Source: Halopseudomonas salegens
GTDB lineage: Bacteria; Pseudomonadota; Gammaproteobacteria; Pseudomonadales; Pseudomonadaceae
Length of the DNA stretch: 64,000 bases
NCBI RefSeq assembly: GCF_900105655.1
Contig: NZ_LT629787.1
Span: forward strand, 434,001 to 498,000
Reading direction: 5' to 3'
The position numbers and the translations under genes were made by a program. Below the pieces are notes generated by a model, which did not search any database, was not told the origin of the DNA, and was given only the letters and a program-made list of their open reading frames with translations. Shown in pieces: positions 30,736-39,385 of the stretch. How positions within the stretch are numbered: position 1 is the first letter of the stretch; each line of letters opens with the position of its first letter.

Positions 30736-31818
30736 ATGACCGAACTCAAGAACGATCGCTTTCTGCGCGCACTGATGCGCCAACCCGTTGATGTCACTCC
30801 CGTGTGGATGATGCGGCAGGCCGGGCGTTATCTCCCCGAATACCGGGAAAGCCGCGCGCGTGCCGGCGACTTCATGGGACTGTGCATGAACCCCGAGATG
30901 GCCTGCGAAGTCACCATGCAGCCATTGGCCCGCTATCCGCTGGATGCCGCCATCCTGTTCTCCGACATTCTCACCATCCCCGACGCCATGGGCCAGGGCC
31001 TGTATTTCGAGACCGGCGAAGGTCCACGCTTTCGCAAGCGCATCGACACCCCTGCTGATGTCGACGCCCTGCCGATCCCCGATCCGGAAGCCGATCTGGG
31101 GTATGTCATGAATGCCGTGCGCACCATCCGCAAAGAGCTGAATGGCAGCGTACCGCTGATCGGTTTCTCCGGGAGCCCCTGGACCCTGGCCACCTACATG
31201 GTCGAAGGGGGTTCCTCGAAAGACTTCCGCAAAACCAAAGCCATGCTCTATGATCAACCGGAAGCCATGCACCGCCTGCTCGACAAGCTGGCACAATCGG
31301 TGACCAGTTACCTGAATGGCCAGATCAAGGCCGGTGCCCAGGCAGTACAGATTTTTGATACCTGGGGCGGCAACCTGTCATCCGATGCCTACCAGACGTT
31401 CTCGCTGGCCTATATGCGCAAGATTGTCAGTGGGCTGATCCGCGAGAATGAGGGCCGTCACGTACCGGTCATCCTGTTCACCAAGAACGGTGGCCTGTGG
31501 CTGGAAAGCATTGCCGAGTCGGGTGCCGATGCGTTGGGCCTGGACTGGACCATGGATATGGGCGTCGCGCGTTCGCGGGTCGGTGCCAAGGTGGCGCTGC
31601 AGGGCAATATGGACCCCTCGGTGCTGTACGCCAGCCCGAGTGCGATCCGTGCCGAAGTCGCACGTATTCTCGCCAGTTACGGCAAGGGCAACGGCCATGT
31701 GTTCAACCTCGGGCACGGCATTACTCCCGAGGTCGACCCGGCCCATGCCGGCGCCTTTATCGAGGCAGTACACGAGCTCTCGGCGGTCTATCATGACCCC
31801 GAAGCCATTGTTGGTTAA
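30736..31818 (+). CDS. hemE: Uroporphyrinogen decarboxylase
   Basis: This 360-residue cytoplasmic enzyme removes four carboxyl groups from uroporphyrinogen III to give coproporphyrinogen III in haem synthesis. The substrate-binding N-terminal segment [16 protein letters not shown] is intact, as are the catalytic-region [10 protein letters not shown] and [17 protein letters not shown]. The ATG at 30736 gives close to the normal family length; an in-frame ATG 33 bases earlier gives an unusual extension. It follows gltBD as in other Pseudomonas genomes but is separated by 539 bases, so it probably has its own promoter. Confidence 0.96.
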   Translation: MTELKNDRFLRALMRQPVDVTPVWMMRQAGRYLPEYRESRARAGDFMGLCMNPEMACEVTMQPLARYPLDAAILFSDILTIPDAMGQGLYFETGEGPRFRKRIDTPADVDALPIPDPEADLGYVMNAVRTIRKELNGSVPLIGFSGSPWTLATYMVEGGSSKDFRKTKAMLYDQPEAMHRLLDKLAQSVTSYLNGQIKAGAQAVQIFDTWGGNLSSDAYQTFSLAYMRKIVSGLIRENEGRHVPVILFTKNGGLWLESIAESGADALGLDWTMDMGVARSRVGAKVALQGNMDPSVLYASPSAIRAEVARILASYGKGNGHVFNLGHGITPEVDPAHAGAFIEAVHELSAVYHDPEAIVG

Positions 31819-31845
31819 TCAGCGTCCCCAAGACAAGGAGTGGCC

Positions 31846-32619
31846 ATGCGTCGGGTAGTGTTCAATCAGAAAGGTGGGGTAGGCAAGTCCAGCATTGCCT
31901 GCAACCTGGCAGCGGTCAGCGCTGCTGCCGGCTACAAGACGCTGGTCATTGATCTTGATCCGCAGGCCAACTCCAGTCATTACCTGATGGGTGACGGCCT
32001 GGCGGATGTTGATTTGACCATCGCCGACTTTTTCACCTCGACTTTGAGCAGCAGTCTGTTCGCCAAGAAAGCGGAACAGTATGTCACCGAAACCCCGTTC
32101 GAGAACCTCTGGCTGATGCCGGCCAGTGCCGAGCTGAGCGAGCTGCAGCACAAGCTGGAATCACGCTACAAGATCCTCAAACTGCGCAAGTTGCTCAAGG
32201 ATCTCAAGGGCAGCTATGAGCGGATCTATATCGATACCGCCCCGGCATTCAACTTCTACACCATTTCTGCATTGATCGCCGCTGATCGCTGTCTGATTCC
32301 CTTCGACTGTGACGCTTTCTCGCGCAAGGCGCTGTACGGCCTGCTTGAAGAGCTGGAAGAAATCCGTGACGAGCACAATGAAGACCTGGCGGTCGAAGGC
32401 ATTATCGTCAACCAGTACCAGTCGCGGGCGGCCTTGCCGCAACAGATGCTGGCCGAGCTGGTTGAGGAAGGCCTGCCAGTGCTACCGGTCTATTTGCAGG
32501 CCTCAGTACGTATGCGCGAGTCGCATCAGGTCAGTACACCGCTGATCTTCCTGGATGGCCGGCACAAGCTGACCCAGCAATTCATTGCCTTGCACGACCA
32601 TCTGGAAAATAACGGCTAA
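31846..32619 (+). CDS. ParA/MinD-like ATPase, orphan
   Basis: This 257-residue deviant Walker-A ATPase has KGGVGKSSIACNLA at the N-terminus and DLDPQANSSHYL following. AAGGAG six bases before the ATG at 31846 fixes the start. No parB-like gene or parS-like site is adjacent, so it is not the chromosomal partition ParA. Orphan ParA-like ATPases often position a protein cargo on the nucleoid or membrane. It lies 27 bases downstream of hemE, probably co-transcribed, a conserved position in Pseudomonas. Its cargo is unknown. Confidence 0.88.
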   Translation: MRRVVFNQKGGVGKSSIACNLAAVSAAAGYKTLVIDLDPQANSSHYLMGDGLADVDLTIADFFTSTLSSSLFAKKAEQYVTETPFENLWLMPASAELSELQHKLESRYKILKLRKLLKDLKGSYERIYIDTAPAFNFYTISALIAADRCLIPFDCDAFSRKALYGLLEELEEIRDEHNEDLAVEGIIVNQYQSRAALPQQMLAELVEEGLPVLPVYLQASVRMRESHQVSTPLIFLDGRHKLTQQFIALHDHLENNG

Positions 32620-32641
32620 AAACCGGGCTTTCATCGGGAGC

Positions 32642-33475
32642 CTAGCGTGCTACCAGCACATCACAGGGCGGCTGGCGCAACAGTTCCAGCGCCAGGCCGC
32701 CCAGCAGTGCTTCACCCAAACCACTACGACCATGACTGCCGAGGGCAAGAAAGCCGGGCTTGCGGATGCTGACGGCGCGCTGCAGCTCGGCGAGGACGCC
32801 GCCGTTGGTGACGTCCAGGCTGAACTCGGGGCGGGGAATGTCCATCAGTTCCAGGGTTTCCAGTTCATCCTCCAGCAAATTGTCCAGCGTTTCCTGCTGT
32901 TCGGCCGTGTATTTGACCAGGGCGCTGTGACCACCCCAACGGGTGCTCATGGGCGGATGACAGATATGCATGGCATGCAGGTGTCCACCGTTGACCAGCA
33001 TGGCAGCGGTGCGCAGGCCCTGACTGGCACAGGCTGAAGCGTCCAGTGCTACCAGGCCTTGCCGGTAATCGGCCTGTTCGCTGACGACCAGCAACACCGG
33101 CACTGAAGCCAGGCGGCTGACGCGTTCCAGGGTGGTGCCGACAAAGAGCTCGGGGCTGGACTGATGGTGCTGGCCAAGAATGATCAGGCTGACATCTTCT
33201 TCCACTGCGTTGCGCAGAATGGTTTCGGCAATGCGCCCGGCTTCAATCACCAGTTTTACATCCAGCTCCGGGTCGGGGCTGCAGCGACCAAGCTGCTCCT
33301 GCACCAGGGTTTCCGCTTCGCTGCGGCGTTTGTCGCGGGTACGCAGAGGCAGGGCCGCATCTACACTGTGCAACACCACCAGGCGTGCCTGGTGCTGAGC
33401 GGCAAGTTGGCAGGCACGCTTGAGGGCAAGATCGGATTCGGGACTGAAATCAGTCGCCATCAACAAGGTGGTCAT
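32642..33475 (-). CDS. Universal stress protein with two tandem UspA domains
   Basis: This 277-residue protein is built of two UspA domains (about 1-145 and 150-277). The second holds an ATP-binding-type loop, GSHGRSGLGEALLGG. The first has a divergent loop (LGQHHQSSPELFVG), so only one domain may bind nucleotide. Such tandem proteins support survival under oxygen, osmotic or starvation stress. It converges on the ParA-like gene and is divergent from metY. Confidence 0.92.
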   Translation of the reverse strand: MTTLLMATDFSPESDLALKRACQLAAQHQARLVVLHSVDAALPLRTRDKRRSEAETLVQEQLGRCSPDPELDVKLVIEAGRIAETILRNAVEEDVSLIILGQHHQSSPELFVGTTLERVSRLASVPVLLVVSEQADYRQGLVALDASACASQGLRTAAMLVNGGHLHAMHICHPPMSTRWGGHSALVKYTAEQQETLDNLLEDELETLELMDIPRPEFSLDVTNGGVLAELQRAVSIRKPGFLALGSHGRSGLGEALLGGLALELLRQPPCDVLVAR

Positions 33476-33622
33476 GGGGTGTCTCCCGGTGGCAAGATTT
33501 CCCTGAGTATGTCACGCCAGTGAGACACTTGTCTTGACCTGGCGCAGTGTCCACCAATTGACCACATCCAAGGAGTTCGGCATTCTCGCTGTCATACACC
33601 CCAACAGAGCAAGGACACCAGA

Positions 33623-34897
33623 ATGAAGCTCGAAACTCTCGCTATTCACGCAGGCTTTTCTCCGGACCCGACCACCAAGGCGGTCGCAGTGCCGATTTAT
33701 CAGACCACTTCCTATGCCTTTGACAACACCCAGCACGGGGCTGATCTGTTCGATCTCAAAGTGCCGGGCAATATCTATACGCGCATCATGAATCCGACCA
33801 ATGATGTGCTCGAACAGCGCGTAGCAGCGATGGAAAGCGGTGTTGCCGGCCTGGCCTTTGCTTCGGGGATGGCGGCCATTACCGCTGCGATCCAGACACT
33901 GGCCGAAGCGGGCGACAATATTGTCTCGGTGGCCAAGCTCTATGGTGGTACTTATAACCTGTTTGCGCACACTTTGCCGCGGCAGGGGATTGAGGTACGT
34001 TTTGCCGATCATGCGGATATTGGCGCGCTGGAAGCCTTGATTGACGATCGTACCAAGGCGGTCTTCTGCGAATCCATTGGCAACCCGTCAGGTAACGTGA
34101 TTGATCTGGCAGCGCTGGCTGAAGCCGCCCATCGCAAAGGGGTGCCCTTGATTGTCGATAACACGGTGGCAACGCCAGCTCTCTGCCGACCGATCGAGCA
34201 TGGGGCGGATATCGTGGTGCATTCCCTGACCAAGTACATTGGCGGGCATGGCACCACTGTGGGCGGTCTGGTCGTCGATGGCGGTACTTTTCCCTGGGCT
34301 GACCATGCTGATCGCTTTCCGTTGCTGAATACGCCCGATCCGTCTTACCACGGCGTGGTCTATACCGAGGCCTTTGGGCCGGCTGCATTTATTGGCCGTT
34401 GCCGGGTGGTGCCTTTGCGCAATATGGGTGCGGCGCTGTCACCACTCAATGCCTTCCAGCTGCTGATGGGGCTGGAGACGCTGTCGCTGCGCATGGAGCG
34501 GCATTGCGAGAATGCGCAAAAAGTTGCGCAATATCTGCAGGCGCATGAGCAGGTGGAGTGGGTGCAGTACGCGGGTTTGCCGGATCATCCTGAGCATGGT
34601 TTGGCACAGCGCTACATGGGTGGTACGCCGGCGTCGATTCTGTCCTTCGGGATCAAGGGTGGCGAGGCTGCCGGTGCGCGCTTTATCGATGCGTTGGAGT
34701 TGATTGTGCGACTGGTGAATATCGGTGATGCCAAGTCACTGGCGTGTCATCCGGCGTCGACCACCCATCGGCAGTTGAATGATGCGGAGCTGGCGCGAGC
34801 CGGTGTCAGTCGCGAGATGGTGCGTCTGTCGATCGGTATCGAGCATATTGACGATATTCTGGCTGATCTGGAGCAAGCGTTAATGTCAGCTAAGTAG
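33623..34897 (+). CDS. metY: O-acetylhomoserine sulfhydrylase
   Basis: This 424-residue PLP enzyme of the Cys/Met metabolism family makes homocysteine from O-acetylhomoserine and sulfide. The cofactor lysine is at residue 204 in SLTKYIGGHGTTVGG, and YTRIMNPTNDVLEQRVAAMESG is the usual N-terminal substrate-loop region. AAGGA precedes the ATG. Length and sequence favour MetY over the shorter MetZ (O-succinylhomoserine) type, though the acyl-donor choice is inferred from family resemblance only. Confidence 0.92.
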   Translation: MKLETLAIHAGFSPDPTTKAVAVPIYQTTSYAFDNTQHGADLFDLKVPGNIYTRIMNPTNDVLEQRVAAMESGVAGLAFASGMAAITAAIQTLAEAGDNIVSVAKLYGGTYNLFAHTLPRQGIEVRFADHADIGALEALIDDRTKAVFCESIGNPSGNVIDLAALAEAAHRKGVPLIVDNTVATPALCRPIEHGADIVVHSLTKYIGGHGTTVGGLVVDGGTFPWADHADRFPLLNTPDPSYHGVVYTEAFGPAAFIGRCRVVPLRNMGAALSPLNAFQLLMGLETLSLRMERHCENAQKVAQYLQAHEQVEWVQYAGLPDHPEHGLAQRYMGGTPASILSFGIKGGEAAGARFIDALELIVRLVNIGDAKSLACHPASTTHRQLNDAELARAGVSREMVRLSIGIEHIDDILADLEQALMSAK

Positions 34898-34937
34898 GAA
34901 GCTTGTGTTGCACTGATTAAATCAGGCTTGTGCATCA

Positions 34938-35041
34938 GGGGTTGTCAGCCACCTATCCCAGACACGCTACGAGCCGTCCCTGGGGCTCGTCGATGCACGT
35001 CCCTGTGCATCGACGGTCTGGGATAGGTAACTGACAACCCC
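34938..35041 (+). repeat. Long palindrome, family copy 3
   Basis: The outer arms of 26 bases (34938-34963 and 35016-35041) differ at two positions. The inner stem CGTCGATGCAC/GTGCATCGACG (34988-34998, 35005-35015) encloses GTCCCT. The one-sided conserved segment at 34964-34987 reads ACGCTACGAGCCGTCCCTGG and then GGCT. The right arm starts directly after the inner stem. It lies 40 bases after metY, between convergent genes, and the right arm runs into CCCCTTTTCTT, so a terminator role for metY is possible. Confidence 0.85.
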
Positions 35042-35131
35042 TTTTCTTAAGTATTGTGCAATTAATCTGTGCTTCCCTGCACCGTGTGTGATGCCAGCTT
35101 TTCGTTAAGAGTGCACGCTGCTGAAAGGGGG

Positions 35132-35230
35132 CGTCGGGGTGCGCCTTGGCTGGACCGTCTGCGGCAGGGACGCCGCAGACGAGCTACAGGGACGTATTTA
35201 CCGCGTGTCCAGCCAAGGCGCACCCCGACG
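35132..35230 (-). repeat. Long palindrome, family copy 4
   Basis: The outer arms form a perfect 23-base inverted repeat (35132-35154, 35208-35230). The inner stem CGTCTGCGGC/GCCGCAGACG (35156-35165, 35172-35181) encloses AGGGAC. The conserved one-sided segment (35182-35207) contains AGCTACAGGGACGTATTTAC. Compared with copy 1 the inner stem differs by a T-A to C-G change on both sides, which is compensatory. The outer arms are unrelated to copy 1. It ends 17 bases before the stop of the SLC13-type permease gene. Confidence 0.85.
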
Positions 35231-35246
35231 ACCACTCCGCACACAA

Positions 35247-37043
35247 TTACTCTGGAAACAACGGCCAAATCAGCGGAATGATCAGCGTGGCGGTGCCCCA
35301 CATAATCAGGTTGAGGGGTACGCCGATGCGCAGGAAATCGCTGAAGCGATAACCACCGGCGCTGTAGACGAAGGTGTTGGTCTGGTAGCCGATGGGAGTG
35401 GCGAAGCTGGCGCTGGCAGCGAACATGACGGCGACCACGAAAGGGCGCGGGTCGGCGCCGAGTTGCAGGGCGACGCCGATGGCAATCGGCGTGACCAGGA
35501 CGGCCACGGCGTTGTTGCTGACCATTTCGGTGAGCACCGAGGTCAGAAGGTAGATAAATGACAGCATGAACAGCGGACCGAGGATGGGCGACAGGGCCAT
35601 CATCTGGTTGACTATGCTGTCGACCAGGCCAACCTTGTTCATGGCGATACTGATCGCCAGCATGCCGAAGATGATCATCAGGATGCGCCAGTCGATGGCC
35701 TTGTAGGCATCTTCGGTGTCCAGGCAACCGGTGGCGATAACGACGGCAGCGGCAATCATGGCCAGGCCTTCGATGGGCATGACCTTGAAAGCGGCCAACA
35801 ACATGACGCCAACCACGGCGGCAATGGCGATGGGGGCCTTGTTGCGGCGGTAGGCGCGTTCCTGCACGGTGTTCAGGCTGATCAACTCACCATTGTCGGC
35901 AAATTTCTTGATCTGCGCCGGGCTGCCTTCGACCAGCATCACGTCACCGAACTGCAGTTGAAAGTCGTCCAGATTATCCTGAATGTTTTCATTGTGACGG
36001 TGCACGGCGAGTACGTGGATACCATAGCGCGCAGTCAGGTTGAGATCCCGCATGGGTCGGTGGCTGTAGCGTGAATTGCGTCCGACGATGGCTTCCGCGA
36101 GTACCACGTCGCGGGTCGAAATGGTTTCGAACTGCGCGCTCTGTTCGTGGTTGAAGGCAAGCAGCCCTTGCTGCCGCAGTTCGACAAAATCCTGCATGTT
36201 GGCGTGCAATACCAGGCGATCACCGGCCTGCAGCACGGTATTTTTGTCGGGTGCAGGAATTTCGTCATCGTCCCGGAACAGACGAATGACCTGAATGCCG
36301 CTACCGCCATTGAGCTTGGCTTCACTGATGCTGCGGCCGATGACACTGGAGTCCTGCGGTACCAGCAACTCGGTCATGAAAGGCCGGCTCTGATCAGGAC
36401 GCAATTGTTTGGACAAGCTCTCGCGGTCGGGCAGCAAACGGTGGCCAAACAGCAAGATGAAAGCCAGGCCAATCACTGCCATGATCAGCCCTGGCAGCGT
36501 TATCTCGAACATGCCGAAGGGTTCCATGCCGTGCTGGCGCGCGACGCCATCCACCAGAATATTGGTTGAAGTGCCGATCATGGTCATGCTGCCGCCGAGA
36601 ATGGTGGCGTACGAGAGTGGAATCAGCATTTTCGATGGTTTGCTGCCGACCTGATTGGCCAGCGCAATGGCGACCGGGGTGAGAATGGCGACCACCGGGG
36701 TATTGTTGATGAAGGTCGACAACAACAGGCCGGTGATCATCAGAGTAAACAGGGTGCGCAGCGGATTGCCACCACCCAGCCGTGACAGGCCGTTGCCGAG
36801 CCGCTCGACGCACCCAGTACGTTCCAGCGCCGCAGAGAGTACAAACAAGCAAGCGATAGTGATGGGGGCGCTGTTGGACATAACGCTGAGTACATCCGCC
36901 GGCGTCAGCAGAGTACTGACCAGCAGCACGGCGACAGCAATGCCCACCACCACGTCAGGGCTGAATTTCTCCCGCGCAAAAGCATAGATCACCCAGATAA
37001 GCAGGGCGGCTACACCGAACATTGGCAGGGAATCCCAGGTCAT
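35247..37043 (-). CDS. SLC13-type permease with two RCK_C domains
   Basis: This 598-residue inner-membrane transporter has hydrophobic segments before about residue 195 and after about 385. Two TrkA-C/RCK_C regulatory domains lie between (around 205-290 and 295-385). The repeated helix-loop motifs [18 protein letters not shown] and [17 protein letters not shown] mark the divalent anion/sodium symporter superfamily. Substrates in this group include sulfate, dicarboxylates and other anions; the sequence does not decide. The ATG at 37043 has GAG about 10 bases upstream and avoids a TTG extension. Placement after metY could hint at sulfate uptake, which is weak inference. Confidence 0.9.
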   Translation of the reverse strand: MTWDSLPMFGVAALLIWVIYAFAREKFSPDVVVGIAVAVLLVSTLLTPADVLSVMSNSAPITIACLFVLSAALERTGCVERLGNGLSRLGGGNPLRTLFTLMITGLLLSTFINNTPVVAILTPVAIALANQVGSKPSKMLIPLSYATILGGSMTMIGTSTNILVDGVARQHGMEPFGMFEITLPGLIMAVIGLAFILLFGHRLLPDRESLSKQLRPDQSRPFMTELLVPQDSSVIGRSISEAKLNGGSGIQVIRLFRDDDEIPAPDKNTVLQAGDRLVLHANMQDFVELRQQGLLAFNHEQSAQFETISTRDVVLAEAIVGRNSRYSHRPMRDLNLTARYGIHVLAVHRHNENIQDNLDDFQLQFGDVMLVEGSPAQIKKFADNGELISLNTVQERAYRRNKAPIAIAAVVGVMLLAAFKVMPIEGLAMIAAAVVIATGCLDTEDAYKAIDWRILMIIFGMLAISIAMNKVGLVDSIVNQMMALSPILGPLFMLSFIYLLTSVLTEMVSNNAVAVLVTPIAIGVALQLGADPRPFVVAVMFAASASFATPIGYQTNTFVYSAGGYRFSDFLRIGVPLNLIMWGTATLIIPLIWPLFPE

Positions 37044-37341
37044 CAGGCATCTCAAGCAGGAAATGGGTGGGTATTACGAGCGGCCAAGATAATGGGGCGC
37101 TATCAAAGTGTCCAAGTACAAAAAGCGCTTTTTATATTACTTTTAGGTATATAGTGATTGATTAGAGCCTGTGCATGGTCCCCGCTGAATGGTGTGTCAG
37201 GCAGATTGCCTTATGACTTTGTATCAGCCGGTGTAATGAGTGTCTGCTGTCCTTGACCCAATGCCTGGTGCGCCTTACTGTTCAAACGACCGTATGAACT
37301 CGGCCTGCCGGTATGCTCTGGAGGCCCACTGGAGAGCGAAA

Positions 37342-39132
37342 ATGCCTGACTACAATGCCCCTTTGCGCGACATGCGCTTTGTGATCAATGAAGTATTCGA
37401 TTTCAACGCTGGTTACCAGGCCTTTGGTCTGGAAGATGTCAGCCCTGACCTGGTCAGCGCGGTATTGGATGAAGCGGCCAAGTTCGCCGGTGGTGTGCTG
37501 GCACCGCTGAACCGTACCGGTGACGAAGAAGGTTGTCACATCGAAGATGGTGTAGTCACCACGCCGAAAGGCTTCAAGGAAGCCTATCAGCAGTATGTCG
37601 ACAATGGCTGGGGTTCCATGACCGGGCCGGTCGAGTACGGCGGCCAGGGTCTGCCGGCATCACTGGGTCTGATCGTCGGTGAAATGGTTGCTTCGGCCAA
37701 TTATTCTTTCAGCATGTACCCGGGCTTGTCCCATGGCTGTCTGGCTGCTATCCGTGCCCACGGCAACGACGAACAGAAAGATCTGTATCTGAACAAGCTG
37801 ACTCCCGGCACCTGGACCGGCACCATGTGCCTGACCGAGCCGCATTGTGGTACTGACCTGGGTCTGGTCAAGACCCGCGCCTTGCCCCAAGCTGATGGCA
37901 GCTACAAGGTCACGGGGACCAAGATCTTCATTTCCTGTGGCGAGCACGACATGGCGGAGAATATTGTCCACCTGGTGCTGGCCAAGCTGCCTGACGCGCC
38001 AGCGGGTACCAAGGGCATTTCCATGTTTATCGTGCCCAAGTTCCTGCCTGACGCCAACGGCGAAGTGGGTGAACGCAATAGCCTGAAGTGTGGCTCTCTG
38101 GAGCACAAGATGGGTATCAAGGCCTCCGCCACCTGCGTGATGAACTTTGATGACGCGACCGGCTTCCTGGTTGGCGAAGCCAACAAGGGTCTGAACTATA
38201 TGTTCACCATGATGAACCATGCGCGTCTGGGTACCGGTATGCAGGGCATGTGTCACGGTGAAGCGTCCTACCAGACCGCTCTGGAATATGCCAAGGACCG
38301 GCTGCAGATGCGTGCACTGAATGGTGCTGCCGAGCCCGACAAGCCGGCGGATCCGATCATTGTGCACCCTGACGTGCGTCGCATGTTGCTGACCATGAAA
38401 GCCTTCAATGAAGGTAACCGAGCCCTGACCTATTACACCGCGCAGCTGTTGGACAAGGCCCACTACTCCAAGGACGAGGCCGAGCGTGCCGATGCTGAAG
38501 AGCAGCTGGCATTCCTGACGCCGATCTGCAAAGCCTTTATGACCGAGACTGGTCTGGAAGTAACCAACCTGGGTATGCAGGTACTCGGTGGCCATGGGTA
38601 TATTCGTGAGTGGGGACAGGAGCAGCAGGTACGTGACTGCCGGATCGCTCCGATCTATGAAGGTACCAACGGCATCCAGGCCCTTGATCTGCTGGGTCGC
38701 AAGGTACTGATGACCCAAGGCAAGATGATGCGTGCCTTTACCAAACAGGTGCACAAGTTCTGCCAGGCCAATGAAGGCCACGCGCAGCTGGGTGAGTACG
38801 TCAATCAGCTGAGCGCTCTGAATGTACAGTGGGGCGAACAAGTGCAGAAAATTGGCATGAAAGCCATGCAGAACCGTGATGAGATCGGTGCAGCGTCGAT
38901 GGACTTCCTGATGTACTCCGGCTATGTCACCCAGGCTTTCCTCTGGCTGAAAATGGCCGCATCTGCCCAGGCGGAACTGGATGCCGGTACCAGCGAGAAG
39001 GACTTCTACCAGGCCAAGCTGGCCACTCAGGCGTTCTACTTCAAGCGCTTGCTGCCGCGTGCTCAGGCTCACCTGTCTGCGCTGGAGTCCGGTGCCGATA
39101 ATCTGATGGATATTGCCGTCAGTCAGTTCTGA
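37342..39132 (+). CDS. Long-type acyl-CoA dehydrogenase, tandem copy 1
   Basis: This 596-residue dehydrogenase belongs to the large FadE class with an N-terminal extension (YNAPLRDMRFVINEVFD) and an extra C-terminal domain. It would oxidise fatty acyl-CoAs in beta-oxidation with FAD. IYEGTNGIQALDL carries the catalytic Glu at residue 440, and TMCLTEPHCGTDLGLVKT is the FAD/substrate segment. GGAGAG precedes the ATG at 37342; the frame is open for about 100 bases before it, but the paralogue starts at the equivalent residue. The adjacent paralogue is the same length and clearly a duplication. A terminator follows. Confidence 0.94.
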   Translation: MPDYNAPLRDMRFVINEVFDFNAGYQAFGLEDVSPDLVSAVLDEAAKFAGGVLAPLNRTGDEEGCHIEDGVVTTPKGFKEAYQQYVDNGWGSMTGPVEYGGQGLPASLGLIVGEMVASANYSFSMYPGLSHGCLAAIRAHGNDEQKDLYLNKLTPGTWTGTMCLTEPHCGTDLGLVKTRALPQADGSYKVTGTKIFISCGEHDMAENIVHLVLAKLPDAPAGTKGISMFIVPKFLPDANGEVGERNSLKCGSLEHKMGIKASATCVMNFDDATGFLVGEANKGLNYMFTMMNHARLGTGMQGMCHGEASYQTALEYAKDRLQMRALNGAAEPDKPADPIIVHPDVRRMLLTMKAFNEGNRALTYYTAQLLDKAHYSKDEAERADAEEQLAFLTPICKAFMTETGLEVTNLGMQVLGGHGYIREWGQEQQVRDCRIAPIYEGTNGIQALDLLGRKVLMTQGKMMRAFTKQVHKFCQANEGHAQLGEYVNQLSALNVQWGEQVQKIGMKAMQNRDEIGAASMDFLMYSGYVTQAFLWLKMAASAQAELDAGTSEKDFYQAKLATQAFYFKRLLPRAQAHLSALESGADNLMDIAVSQF

Positions 39133-39146
39133 AGCTGGTTGCAGTA

Positions 39147-39175
39147 AAAAAGGCCCCGCTCGTCGGGGCTTTTTT
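39147..39175. terminator. Rho-independent terminator
   Basis: GCCCCG and CGGGGC pair around CTCGT, flanked by an A-run on the left and seven Ts on the right. It lies just after the first long-type dehydrogenase and separates it from its paralogue. It could act on both strands. Confidence 0.9.
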
Positions 39176-39256
39176 ATGCCTGTCGATCAGGTTGTCAGCC
39201 AGCATCGACCAGTCAGGCCTTTCATTTTTAACGACTTGAATCAAGTTGCGACAAAA

Positions 39257-39331
39257 ACGCCCTTTCTGTGACTAATTTTTATATTAAAGTCACAATCAGA
39301 CGCTATCTAACTATTCGTTGTAGCGCTACAA
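39257..39331 (+). promoter_or_regulatory. Two dyads in the promoter region of the second dehydrogenase
   Basis: TGTGACT (39257-39263) and AGTCACA (39278-39284) are inverted around an AT-rich core containing TATATT. Next, TTGTAGCGCTACAA (39318-39331) is a perfect 14-base palindrome 54 bases before the ATG. The second would suit a TetR/FadR-type repressor overlapping the transcription start. No equivalent palindrome was seen upstream of the first paralogue, so the two copies may be controlled differently. Confidence 0.45.
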
Positions 39332-39385
39332 TTGAGGAATGTCCCGGTATGTTCCGGGCGCAACGACTGCTAGAGGAGTTTCCCC

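Noticed and set aside
30235..35230. Reading the four palindromes as ordinary REP elements, integron attC sites or simple terminators
   Set aside because: REP sequences share their arms, while these do not. No attC core sites or integrase are present. Stems lack T-runs and occur in pairs, so termination alone does not explain them.
35247..37043. Calling the SLC13-type permease a sulfate transporter
   Set aside because: Nearness to metY is weak evidence and the superfamily moves many anions, so no specific substrate was assigned.
37660..39072. A 470-codon minus-strand frame inside the first long-type dehydrogenase
   Set aside because: It mirrors codon bias of the real gene, has low complexity His/Gln-rich translation and no ribosome site that makes sense.
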